NCBI RefSeq assembly: GCF_008016535.1
Contig: NZ_SAXY01000021.1
Span: 1 to 34,639 of the forward strand
Source of the DNA: Brachyspira pilosicoli
GTDB taxonomy: Bacteria; Spirochaetota; Brachyspiria; Brachyspirales; Brachyspiraceae
DNA: 34,639 nucleotides
Direction: 5' to 3'
A program made the position numbers and the translations under genes. Numbering within the stretch: position 1 is the first letter of the stretch; every line of letters begins with the position of its first letter. Of the stretch, positions 17,941 to 26,092 are shown in pieces. The notes beneath the pieces are model-generated. The model made no database searches and had not been told where the DNA came from. It worked only from the letters and a program-made list of their open reading frames with translations.

Positions 17941-17960
17941 TATTCATCTTCTCCTTATCT
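17884..17960 (-). promoter_or_regulatory. ilvB leader hairpin pairing the leader-peptide SD with its Ile/Leu codons
   Basis: On the minus strand AGATAAGGAGAA, which holds the leader peptide ribosome-binding site, can pair with TTCTCCTATCT, which spans the ATT-CTC-CTA control codons. Eleven pairs form with a single bulge, and AATAAT/ATTATT can extend the stem. The control-codon segment TCTCCTA is also exactly complementary to the ilvB site TAGGAGA (plus-strand 17759-17765). No GC-rich terminator with a T-run was found before ilvB, so control may be translational. Confidence 0.55.
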
Positions 17961-17972
17961 TATTTTTATAGT

Positions 17973-18001
17973 ATTATATAATACTTCTAATAATATTGCA
18001 A
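17973..18001 (-). promoter_or_regulatory. Promoter of the ilv-leu cluster
   Basis: On the minus strand TTGCAA (17996-18001), 17 bases, TATAAT (17973-17978). Transcription would begin near 17966, giving a leader of about 210 bases before ilvB with the leader peptide near its 5' end. The -10 lies inside a perfect 14-bp palindrome, GTATTATATAATAC (17971-17984). Confidence 0.65.
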
Positions 18002-18086
18002 TAGCAAAACAAATATTTTTTATAAAAAAATCTACTATACTTACAAAATATAATTAAAAAAGTAGTTAATATATAATTTGAGAGTG

Positions 18087-18114
18087 TTGACTTTTTATTA
18101 AAAAAAAAGATAAT
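18087..18114 (+). promoter_or_regulatory. Promoter for the phasin-like/ubiB unit
   Basis: TTGACT (18087-18092), 16 bases, GATAAT (18109-18114), followed by a strong AAGGAGG site at about 18137-18143 before the ATG at 18151. Confidence 0.5.
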
Positions 18115-18150
18115 AAAATAAATTAATAATTTTCTTAAGGAGGAATAATT

Positions 18151-18459
18151 ATGGGAATTTCAGATGATATAAAATCTGGTATTTATACTGGTATAGGATT
18201 TATACTTAAAGGCAAAGAAAAAGTAGAAGAAGCTGCAAAAGAGTTTATAAAAGATAAGAATATGAGCACTGAAGAAGGTGAGAAATTTGTAAAAGAAATG
18301 GTTAGTAAGGCTAGCGAAACTAAAGAAGAAATAACTCAGTATTTAGATGAAAGAATAAAAACTACTATGGATAAAGCTGGTTATGTAAAAAAAGAAGAAT
18401 ATGATGCTATAAAAAAAGAATTAGAAGAATTAAAAAGTAAAATAAACAATCAGCAGTAA
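18151..18459 (+). CDS. Phasin-like helical protein (COG3937 type)
   Basis: This is a 102-residue, almost entirely helical acidic/basic protein. It resembles the phasin-related proteins annotated as polyhydroxyalkanoate synthesis regulators: a short N-terminal hydrophobic patch (GIYTGIGFILKGKEKVEEAAKE), a KFVKEMVSKASETKEEI segment, and a C-terminal coiled coil (EEYDAIKKELEELKSKI). No PHA genes are nearby. Small proteins of this type often precede UbiB/ABC1 kinase genes, as here, so a role in a lipid- or membrane-linked complex with the kinase is more plausible than granule binding. The AAGGAGG site is strong and close to optimal. Confidence 0.65.
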   Translation: MGISDDIKSGIYTGIGFILKGKEKVEEAAKEFIKDKNMSTEEGEKFVKEMVSKASETKEEITQYLDERIKTTMDKAGYVKKEEYDAIKKELEELKSKINNQQ

Positions 18460-18499
18460 ATTATAAACAATATTAATAATTATAAAATTGGGGCATATT

Positions 18500-20176
18500 G
18501 TGAAGGGGAAAAAATCTTTAAATAGAACAAAAGAAATTATATCGGTTATAATGGCATATGGTTTTAAAGATATAATTGCCGTTACACCTATATTAAAATT
18601 GGTAAAAAATCCAATACAAAAATTCAATGTAAAATATAAAGGTGTAGATTTAAGAAGTTATACACGAGGTCAAAGAATAAGAATGGCATGCGAAGAACTC
18701 GGTACAACTTTTGTAAAATTAGGTCAGATACTTTCAAACAGAAGCGATATACTTCCTAAAGATATTATTGATGAATTAAAAAAACTTCAAAATAATGTTA
18801 AGCCTTTTGATGAAAAAGAAGCTCTAGCTATAGTAGAACAAGAATTGCAAAAACCTATAAGTGAAGCTTTTGAATCTTTTGATACCACCCCTAAAGCAAG
18901 CGCCTCAATTTCTCAAGTGCATACTGCTGTATTAAAAACAGGCGAAAAAGTTGCTATAAAAATAAAAAGACCAAACATAGAAGAAAATATACTCAATGAT
19001 ATTGAAATAATAACTTGGCTATCTTCTATATTAGAAAAATACAATGAAGAGTTTGCTTTAATAAGACCGGAAAAATTAATAAAGGCTTTTAAAAATCAGC
19101 TTTTACAGGAATTGGATTTTAATTTTGAAAAAAATAATACTATAAAATTCCAAAAGTTTTTCAAAAATAATAAAAATATAAAAATAGCTAAAATCTATGA
19201 AAACTATAGTACAAAAAATATATTAACTATGGAATATATAGAAGGAATCAAAATCTCTGATATTAGCCCTGATGATACAAGATATGATAGAAAAAAGTTA
19301 GTTTCTATTGGTGTTGATTGTGTATTGGAGCAAATATTTAAATTAGGTTTCTTTCATGCAGATCCGCATCCGGGTAATTTAATGGCTTTAGATAATAATG
19401 TATTATGTTTTTTAGATTTCGGTATGATAGGTTTTATCCCGCCTACTTCAAAAGAGGCTTTCTCTTCTCTTATAATGAGTATCAATAATGCTGATTATAT
19501 TAATCTTTCTAAAGCTGTATTAGATTTATGCGATCATAGTGAAATACAGAATATGGAAGATTTTAATATGGCTATATTTATGCTTATAAACAAATATATA
19601 GATATGCCATTAGAAAACATCAACATAGAAGATATATTTAATGAACTTATATCTATAATAAGAGAGTTTAGATTAATGCTCTCTGGAAATATAATGCTTC
19701 TTATAAAATCTTTAATAGTATTAGAAGGTGTTGGAAGAGATTTAGATAAAGACCTTAAATTAGTAGAACATATAAAACCTTTTGCTTTTAAGTATGTTAA
19801 AGAACAATTAAAACCTGATAATTTATTAAAACAATCAAGAAATTTAATTAATGATTATTTTCATGTTTTAAAAAATGTGCCTTCAGATTTGGGTGAAGTT
19901 ATAAGCCTAATGAAAAAAGGAAATATTAGAATACAGCTTGAACATAAAAAACTTGATACTCTTGCAAATACTTTAGACAGTTTGGGAGACAGATTAAGCT
20001 ATTCTATAGTATTAGCTTCATTAATTATTTCAAGCGGACTTATAATAGCTGCAAAAATGCCCCCTCTAATAAATGGAATATCATTAGTTGGGCTTGTGGG
20101 GTTTTTATTATCTGGAATCATGGGATTTATTATGATTATAAGCAGATTTATAAGAAAGTATGTAAAGAAAAAATAG
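18500..20176 (+). CDS. UbiB/ABC1 (AarF) family atypical kinase
   Basis: The protein has the hallmarks of the ABC1/ADCK/UbiB protein-kinase-like family: the KxGQ motif in FVKLGQILSNRSDILP, the Ala-rich loop in ASASISQVHTAVL followed by the lysine of VAIKIKRP, the catalytic HADPHPGN and the metal-binding DFGMIG. Two hydrophobic segments end the protein. Family members are tied to quinone or isoprenoid lipid metabolism, and the substrate here is unknown. I prefer GTG at 18500 (558 residues) because GGGG lies 6-7 bases upstream. A TTG at 18488 would add four residues. The stop directly abuts the stop of convergent batE with no spacer. Confidence 0.88.
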   Translation: MKGKKSLNRTKEIISVIMAYGFKDIIAVTPILKLVKNPIQKFNVKYKGVDLRSYTRGQRIRMACEELGTTFVKLGQILSNRSDILPKDIIDELKKLQNNVKPFDEKEALAIVEQELQKPISEAFESFDTTPKASASISQVHTAVLKTGEKVAIKIKRPNIEENILNDIEIITWLSSILEKYNEEFALIRPEKLIKAFKNQLLQELDFNFEKNNTIKFQKFFKNNKNIKIAKIYENYSTKNILTMEYIEGIKISDISPDDTRYDRKKLVSIGVDCVLEQIFKLGFFHADPHPGNLMALDNNVLCFLDFGMIGFIPPTSKEAFSSLIMSINNADYINLSKAVLDLCDHSEIQNMEDFNMAIFMLINKYIDMPLENINIEDIFNELISIIREFRLMLSGNIMLLIKSLIVLEGVGRDLDKDLKLVEHIKPFAFKYVKEQLKPDNLLKQSRNLINDYFHVLKNVPSDLGEVISLMKKGNIRIQLEHKKLDTLANTLDSLGDRLSYSIVLASLIISSGLIIAAKMPPLINGISLVGLVGFLLSGIMGFIMIISRFIRKYVKKK

Positions 20177-20854
20177 TTATATTTTCTCTAAATACTCTTT
20201 ATTAATCCAGCCTTTTGATATGCCGTTAACATAATACCAATTAGAGGACTCTTTTATCACTCTAAATTTCTCACCCTCATATACGCTCGAAACAATATCT
20301 GACTTTACACTGCTTCCGCTATATATGTTTGTGTTTCTAACAATTATAATATAATCAGATTTTATGGTATGATATGCATATATAGAAAAAATAATTAAAA
20401 TGATAGAGCTAATTAATAATAACCAATTTGTATTTTTCTTTTTAATAAATGATACAAATAAAAATGCACTAAAAAATACAAACAAAATCAAACTTATATA
20501 AAAAGCAATTATATAAAAAGAATCATAATCTTTTCTTTCAGTTATTTTATTTATATTGTTTTTAATCTCTTTATCGAAAGGTGCTATATTCAAAGCCCTC
20601 TCATACCACAACACTGCATAGCCATTACTATTAATCTCATAATATGAAGAAGCCAAATTATAATACAAATCTTTAGACACCACATTAGAGCTTATTAAAT
20701 TAAGATACAAATTATTAGCCTCTATATACATTCCTTGATTATATAAATCATTTGCATTTTTAAATATATTGTTAATACTTTCCAAATCATTTTGAGCAAA
20801 AAGGAAATTGCATCCAAAGAGTAAAAACATTATAATAATTTTTTTAATACTCAT
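20177..20854 (-). CDS. batE: BatE-like protein (TPR, two membrane helices, SH3b)
   Basis: The 225-residue protein has a signal peptide (MFLLFGCNFLFAQ), about two TPR units (NDLYNQGMYIEANNLYLNL and YNLASSYYEINSNGYAVLW), two membrane segments around residues 115-160, and a C-terminal SH3-like domain (RNTNIYSGSSVKSDIVSSV to GWINKEYLEKI). This order matches BatE of the Bacteroides-type aerotolerance operon, which is also found in spirochaetes. It is the last gene of the cluster, 9 bases after batD. The biochemical role of Bat proteins is unsettled. Confidence 0.8.
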   Translation of the reverse strand: MSIKKIIIMFLLFGCNFLFAQNDLESINNIFKNANDLYNQGMYIEANNLYLNLISSNVVSKDLYYNLASSYYEINSNGYAVLWYERALNIAPFDKEIKNNINKITERKDYDSFYIIAFYISLILFVFFSAFLFVSFIKKKNTNWLLLISSIILIIFSIYAYHTIKSDYIIIVRNTNIYSGSSVKSDIVSSVYEGEKFRVIKESSNWYYVNGISKGWINKEYLEKI

Positions 20855-20863
20855 AAATAAAAG

Positions 20864-22546
20864 TCACTTCTTTTTGTTAATACTAGTAATTATTTCAATA
20901 GCCTTACTATGATAATCTATGTTTTCAGTAGATTTATTTCCAGAATAAAGCTCTCTCTCACAAGAATCTATTATAGACTTTATCTCTTTTATTTTTTCTT
21001 CTTCTACTTTTCCCTTTAATTCTAAATAAATATTATTAGAGTTTGTATTTAATTTCTTTTTAATCTCTTTTTCTATATAAGAAATAACACTTTTACAATA
21101 CTCTTCCCTATTTCCTTCATTATAATTTGAAATCATAATACTAATACCAGACTCTTTATTATTATTATTTGAAGGAGATAAAGCTAATGTTTTAATCTTC
21201 TTAGAAAATACTATAATAAAAGAAAATATTATTAAAATAAGTATATAAATATAAACAATATTAATGTTTAATAAATTAAAAGGTTTTTCATTTTTAATAT
21301 AAGTATCTTTAATATTAATAATATCAGGCTGATTATTATTATCAATAAAAGAAGAAGAGGCAATATTGCCACCCATCATATTAAAGGATATATTTTCTGA
21401 ATAAACATTACTATAACTTTTAGCATCAGGAGAAAAATAACAAAAAGCTATATTTGACAGGCTAAACTCTCCGCTATTAGTTGCAACCATCACATATTGT
21501 TTTGTCTTTTTAGCCATCATTTTATCATCTTCAAACCAATTAGTTTCATAAGTTTTAGGCTGATAAACAGAAAAATATTTATTAATATTTGTATCAATAC
21601 TAGGCATATTTATAATAGAAGTATTTCCCTCTCCAAAAACTTCCAAACTAACAACTACCTCTTCACCTATTTTTAAATTAGTTTTATTAGCCTTAACTGT
21701 AAAATCAAACTCTCCAACACCGCCAGAAAAGTTTTTGTACCCTGTATTATCAGGAAGAGGAAGCACCTTTATATTATATTCTTCTTCTCCATAAAGCACC
21801 CTATCAAAAAACATATTATTCTTTTCAAAAACAAACTCTGTAGTGATAATGTTTTTATTTCCATCTTTTAAAGCGTATAACACCTCTTTTTTTAATGGTA
21901 TAACACTCACCCTCTTTCCGTTAATTATCTCTGTAAAAGAATTGTACTCAGAAGAATCTGTATAAGAAATAAAATCTGTTCTATCAGCTATTTTAGATAT
22001 ACCAACCACATTAACAGGAACATGAGTATATGCTCTTTGTATAATATATATAGGCTCATACAAATATACTTCTGTTTTGTTTATAGTGTTTTCAACATGT
22101 ATATCTTCAGAGTAATTCATAAATCTGTCAAAAGAATCAGAATCAGGAGCATCGCTTTCTCTTTCTCTAACAGGCTCATCTACAACTTCTAAAGTAAGAG
22201 GATTTGCCTTGTAAGTTGTATTATCTATCTTCACAGTAATATTATCTATATTATATATACCAACCCTATTTGCCACATAAGTATAACTATATGTTTGAAT
22301 GGATTTAAAAGTTCCCCCGCTTAATGTCATATTTCTTGTCTGCGAAGTTCCTCTTAATAATAAGCCGTCTATATTGGGTATAGTAACTTTTCCTTTTGTA
22401 TTATTAATAGTTACAGATAAACTAAAAACTTCACCAATACCTATTTTTTCATCAGAGAGTTTAGCTGTAATTGTAGTTTGAGAAAATAAGGCAGAAACAT
22501 TTAATAAAAATAATACAGCAATTATTGCTTTACCAGTCTTTATCAA
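20864..22546 (-). CDS. batD: BatD-like membrane protein
   Basis: This large periplasmic protein of the BatD family is anchored by one membrane helix (about residues 430-450, IYILILIIFSFIIVF). It has an N-terminal signal peptide ending at ALFSQ and repeated beta-rich domains, with DEKIGIGEVFSLSVTI and a second NLKIGEEVVVSLEVFG typical of the family. I choose TTG at 22546 (560 residues) because GGAGG lies about 5 bases upstream and the signal peptide then begins MIKTGKAIIAVLFLL. An ATG at 22576 would add ten acidic residues before the signal. The gene overlaps batC by 17 bases, so translation is likely coupled. Confidence 0.8.
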   Translation of the reverse strand: MIKTGKAIIAVLFLLNVSALFSQTTITAKLSDEKIGIGEVFSLSVTINNTKGKVTIPNIDGLLLRGTSQTRNMTLSGGTFKSIQTYSYTYVANRVGIYNIDNITVKIDNTTYKANPLTLEVVDEPVRERESDAPDSDSFDRFMNYSEDIHVENTINKTEVYLYEPIYIIQRAYTHVPVNVVGISKIADRTDFISYTDSSEYNSFTEIINGKRVSVIPLKKEVLYALKDGNKNIITTEFVFEKNNMFFDRVLYGEEEYNIKVLPLPDNTGYKNFSGGVGEFDFTVKANKTNLKIGEEVVVSLEVFGEGNTSIINMPSIDTNINKYFSVYQPKTYETNWFEDDKMMAKKTKQYVMVATNSGEFSLSNIAFCYFSPDAKSYSNVYSENISFNMMGGNIASSSFIDNNNQPDIINIKDTYIKNEKPFNLLNINIVYIYILILIIFSFIIVFSKKIKTLALSPSNNNNKESGISIMISNYNEGNREEYCKSVISYIEKEIKKKLNTNSNNIYLELKGKVEEEKIKEIKSIIDSCERELYSGNKSTENIDYHSKAIEIITSINKKK

Positions 22547-23369
22547 TTCTTCCTCCGCCATAATATTGATCATCATTTTCTTTATCTTTTCTATATTGTC
22601 TTAATGAATCTAAGAGCCTATCAATATCAGTTTGAGTGTTTTTCTCTTCATCATCTCCGTTATCATTGCCATTATTATTGTTTTGATTATCTTGGTTATT
22701 GTTTTGGTTATCATTATTTTGATTGTTATTATCTTGATTATCATTGTTCTGATTATCTTGATTATTCTGATTGTTGTCTTGGTTATTTTGATTATTGCCA
22801 TTATTATTTTGATTGTTGTTATTATCTTGATTGTCTTGGGTATTTTGATTGGAATTAGCATCATCTTGATTATCATTATTATTGTTCTGAGTACTTTCGC
22901 CGCTATTTTTTTTCTGCTCTTCTAGTTTCTTTTTTGCATATTCTAAAGCACTTTTTGCATTATTATCATCAGGCTTATTTACCAAAGCTTCTATTAACTC
23001 TTCTATAGCACCCGCATAATCTTCCATTTCTATTTTGCTTATGCCTGCATTATAATAAGTTGAGTTTTTCATATCTTTAGAAGTTTTTTCTGTAAAGTTT
23101 TTTTTAGCCATATCAAAGGCCTGAATTGCAGAGTCCATCTCACCCATAGAAGATAAAGTAGTACCCATATTATAATAAATCTCTGGAGATGTAGGCAGCT
23201 TACTTAAAGCCTTCTCATACAAGCTTATAGCATTATCATAATCGCCTTTTCTTAACAACCTGTTAGCCCTATCAACATCAATCTTCGCTGTAAACTCATT
23301 TAAAGACAAAGCATAGGAGCTTGAAAATAATATTAAAAATAGTAACAATACTTTTACTCTAAACAACAC
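22530..23369 (-). CDS. batC: BatC-like TPR protein with Asn/Gln-rich tail
   Basis: After a signal peptide (LLLFLILFSSSYALS), residues 30-150 hold three to four TPR units (DYDNAISLYEKALSKLPTS, EIYYNMGTTLSSMGEMDSA, DYAGAIEELIEALVNKPDD). A low-complexity region of about 85 residues follows, almost only Asn, Gln and Asp, then a short basic and Gly/Tyr end (YYGGGRIDKDW). The TPR part matches BatC. The repetitive tail comes from short AT/GTT-type codon repeats, and open frames in other phases over 22600-22930 are artefacts of this composition. It starts 18 bases after batB. Confidence 0.8.
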   Translation of the reverse strand: MLFRVKVLLLFLILFSSSYALSLNEFTAKIDVDRANRLLRKGDYDNAISLYEKALSKLPTSPEIYYNMGTTLSSMGEMDSAIQAFDMAKKNFTEKTSKDMKNSTYYNAGISKIEMEDYAGAIEELIEALVNKPDDNNAKSALEYAKKKLEEQKKNSGESTQNNNNDNQDDANSNQNTQDNQDNNNNQNNNGNNQNNQDNNQNNQDNQNNDNQDNNNQNNDNQNNNQDNQNNNNGNDNGDDEEKNTQTDIDRLLDSLRQYRKDKENDDQYYGGGRIDKDW

Positions 23370-23387
23370 AAATCACCTATCTTATTA

Positions 23388-24404
23388 TTATTTAATATCT
23401 TTAATGATACTACTTTTATTATTTTTGTAAAGAACTCTTTTTTGAGTTAATATATTTAATATGCTAGCAATTATAATTAAAATAGTTGAAGCAAATAAAA
23501 ATATTTGAAATCTATCTTTATAGCTTCTATTATTTTTTATTGTAGAGACACTATCCATATTATTTTTTATGTCATTAAATATATTTTTTAAATATACATT
23601 ATCAGCAATATAAGATTTGCCGCCTGTAGAGTCTGCTATTAATTTTAATGTTTTATCATCTCTTTTTGATATAACAGTTTTTTCAGAATAACCAATATCA
23701 CTGCTTATGCTAGCACCAAGTTCAGAACCTACCCCCACAGTATAAACACTAATATCATTGTCTTTTAATTCTTTTAATATATTATCAAAATACCCCGCAT
23801 GGTCTTCACCATCTGTTATAAGTATGATAGATTTTTTTCCCGGTATATTAACATTAAAAGTATTTTTGGCAGTAACCAAAGCATCAGCAATTCTAGTGCC
23901 CTGCAAAGTTACAGATTTAATGTTTAACTCATTTAATATATAAGAAAAAGTTTCCATATCCTGAGTAAAAGGCGAAGCAACAAAACTAGTTCCCGCAAAC
24001 CCTACTAAAGCTACAGAAAGATTATCCGTGTTTTTTACAAAATCTTCTATCTCCAATTTAGCCCTTTCTAATCTTGAAGGCCATACATCATCAGCCTCCA
24101 TAGAACGCGATAAATCTAATAATATAGTTATCATATAATTATTAGTTCTTATCTTTTGTTCTATTATACCCCATTTAGGCTGCATAAGTGCAAATATTGA
24201 TAATGATAAAGCAAGTATTAAAAATGAAGCAGAAAATATTCTTAGTTTGGATATCCTTTTATAATTTTTATCGTTTTTAAAATTTGTGTTTTTAGTAAAT
24301 ACCGATAATACTTTATTTACTTTAAAACGAGAAGTAACTAAAAAAAATATTAGTACAGGCACAATTATAAAAAGAAATACAAACTTAAAATCTTCTATAA
24401 ACAT
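23388..24404 (-). CDS. batB: BatB-like von Willebrand factor A protein
   Basis: The 338-residue protein has two N-terminal membrane helices (about 8-24 and 55-75), a cytosol- or periplasm-exposed VWA domain, and a C-terminal helix (about 305-325). The metal-ion-dependent adhesion site is intact: DLSRS (D97, S99, S101), the Thr in FAGTSFVASPF, and ITDGEDH. This topology is that of BatA/BatB. Without a second VWA gene or a MoxR/DUF58 pair nearby, BatB is the better label, with the upstream partners presumably elsewhere. It is the first bat gene here, following the amidohydrolase-like gene by 45 bases. Confidence 0.82.
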   Translation of the reverse strand: MFIEDFKFVFLFIIVPVLIFFLVTSRFKVNKVLSVFTKNTNFKNDKNYKRISKLRIFSASFLILALSLSIFALMQPKWGIIEQKIRTNNYMITILLDLSRSMEADDVWPSRLERAKLEIEDFVKNTDNLSVALVGFAGTSFVASPFTQDMETFSYILNELNIKSVTLQGTRIADALVTAKNTFNVNIPGKKSIILITDGEDHAGYFDNILKELKDNDISVYTVGVGSELGASISSDIGYSEKTVISKRDDKTLKLIADSTGGKSYIADNVYLKNIFNDIKNNMDSVSTIKNNRSYKDRFQIFLFASTILIIIASILNILTQKRVLYKNNKSSIIKDIK

Positions 24405-24449
24405 AATGTATAAATAATATACTAATTTATTATTTAATCAATAAGAAAA

Positions 24450-26036
24450 TCAATTATCTCTGCTGTATACAATATCTCCGTCAATGATAGTTTTTAATAC
24501 TTTAATATCTTTTATTTCTTTTTTATCTACTTCAAAAATATCTCTATCCAAAACAATAAAATCAGCTAATTTATCTTCTTTTATGCTTCCTTTAAGTTTA
24601 TCTTCAGAAGACAAATAAGCACTTCCCATAGTATATAAATAAACTGCCTCTTTAACAGTAAGTTTCTCTTCAGGCATCCAACCGCCCTCTGGCCAACCAT
24701 TTAAATCCTCTCTATTAACAGCACAATGAATACCTTCCATTATGTTAATTCCTCCGGCAGAACCAGCTGTACCAAAACCTATATGAATACCCATATCCAT
24801 AGCAGTTTTATAAGCATAGCTTGTTTCAGCACTCTCCTTACCAACACGCTCTTCAGCTATATGCATATCATAATTTAAAAATATAGGATGATAATATATA
24901 CAAACATTTAACTCTTTTATTCTCTCTAATAATTTTTTATCTGTTATCTGACAATTTATCAAACCATTTCTTCTATATTTAAAATCTTTAGTATCTTTAA
25001 TTTTCTCTATTGAGTTTAATGCCATCTCTATAGCACCATCTCCTGTGGCTTGTATGATAACAGAATAATCTAGACTATTAGCATATTTTACTAACTCATC
25101 AAGCTCTTCTTGTTTGTATTGGCTCACACCCCTAACACCTTGGGCATCATTATAATCTTCTCTAAGTAAAGCAGTTCTAGAACCTATACCGCCGTCTATA
25201 ACAAGTTTTATACGGGCAACTTTAAATCTATTATCGTTAATATATTGATAATAGTAGTATTGCCTAAAATCATCTATATCTTCTTTGTTAATAAACTCTG
25301 CCTGCTCGCATACTCTTATCTTTAATTTCTTTTCTCTATGAAGCTTTTGATAAGCATCTATTACTTTTTTATAATCAAAATCAGGAAGTCCTCTTAAATC
25401 ATCAGCCTGCACAGATGTAATACCCATCCTAAAAAACTCTTCCTGTGTGTCTAATATTATCTCTTTTAATTTATCCATCTCAATAGATTTTATTTTTGAT
25501 AATATTAAACTCATAGATTTTGAAGCTATAAGACCATTCTCAAAATCTATAGTGTCAGATTTCATACTCTCTGTAATACCGCAAACTTCAAGAGCCTTAC
25601 TATTTGCTACTATCATCTCTCCGCAGCATCTTCTAAAAGCAACAGGATATTCACTAGATATTTCATCTAAGTCATGTTTATTAAGCATTCTCTTCTCTTC
25701 AAAATAATCCTGATTCCATCCTCTTCCTACAACCCAATTATCATATTTTTCAGCCTTTTTAGCAATTTCAATAACTTCTTTTATAGATTTACAATTACTC
25801 AAATCCAACATAGTATCAAAGCGAGCATAAACTACAAAATTAACATTACTGTCATTAAATCCCGGTATAACCGTCTTACCTTCTAAATCTATTATTTCAG
25901 ATGCATCTTTATATTTTTTTAATACCTCTTCGTTGCTTCCTGCAAAAACTATAACACCATTATCAACAGCAACAGCTTCATAAATACTGTCATTTTTATC
26001 CATAGAATATATTTTAGCATTTTTAAAAATTTTCAT
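24450..26036 (-). CDS. YtcJ-like amidohydrolase homologue lacking metal ligands (probable pseudoenzyme)
   Basis: The overall sequence is a YtcJ/amidohydrolase_3 protein of normal length (528 residues): N-terminal beta-sandwich start (MKIFKNAKIYSMD, EGKTVIPGFNDS), GWNQDYF, NSKALEVCGI, KLVIDGGIGSRTALLRED and the C-terminal GSIKEDKLADFIVLDRDI. The metal-binding residues are replaced, however. The usual HxH after PGFNDS reads N64-V-N66. The His of the HATGD-type motif reads Q329 (IQATGDGAIEMAL), and the His of RIEH reads C362 (LINCQ). The catalytic Asp of the GSD motif is missing in FGTAGSAGG (421-429). Only the lysine (K277) position remains. The frame is intact and in an operon-like row, so it probably has a non-hydrolytic role. 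Confidence 0.82.
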   Translation of the reverse strand: MKIFKNAKIYSMDKNDSIYEAVAVDNGVIVFAGSNEEVLKKYKDASEIIDLEGKTVIPGFNDSNVNFVVYARFDTMLDLSNCKSIKEVIEIAKKAEKYDNWVVGRGWNQDYFEEKRMLNKHDLDEISSEYPVAFRRCCGEMIVANSKALEVCGITESMKSDTIDFENGLIASKSMSLILSKIKSIEMDKLKEIILDTQEEFFRMGITSVQADDLRGLPDFDYKKVIDAYQKLHREKKLKIRVCEQAEFINKEDIDDFRQYYYYQYINDNRFKVARIKLVIDGGIGSRTALLREDYNDAQGVRGVSQYKQEELDELVKYANSLDYSVIIQATGDGAIEMALNSIEKIKDTKDFKYRRNGLINCQITDKKLLERIKELNVCIYYHPIFLNYDMHIAEERVGKESAETSYAYKTAMDMGIHIGFGTAGSAGGINIMEGIHCAVNREDLNGWPEGGWMPEEKLTVKEAVYLYTMGSAYLSSEDKLKGSIKEDKLADFIVLDRDIFEVDKKEIKDIKVLKTIIDGDIVYSRDN

Positions 26037-26092
26037 TACTTAAAATCATCCATAAACTTATAAAACTTATAACTCTATTTTTTATATATTTA

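Noticed and set aside
22604-22925. Three overlapping open frames of 84-97 codons over the batC tail
   Set aside because: They arise from the low-complexity Asn/Gln codon repeats of batC read in other phases; their translations are repetitive Ile/Tyr/Asp strings without start signals.
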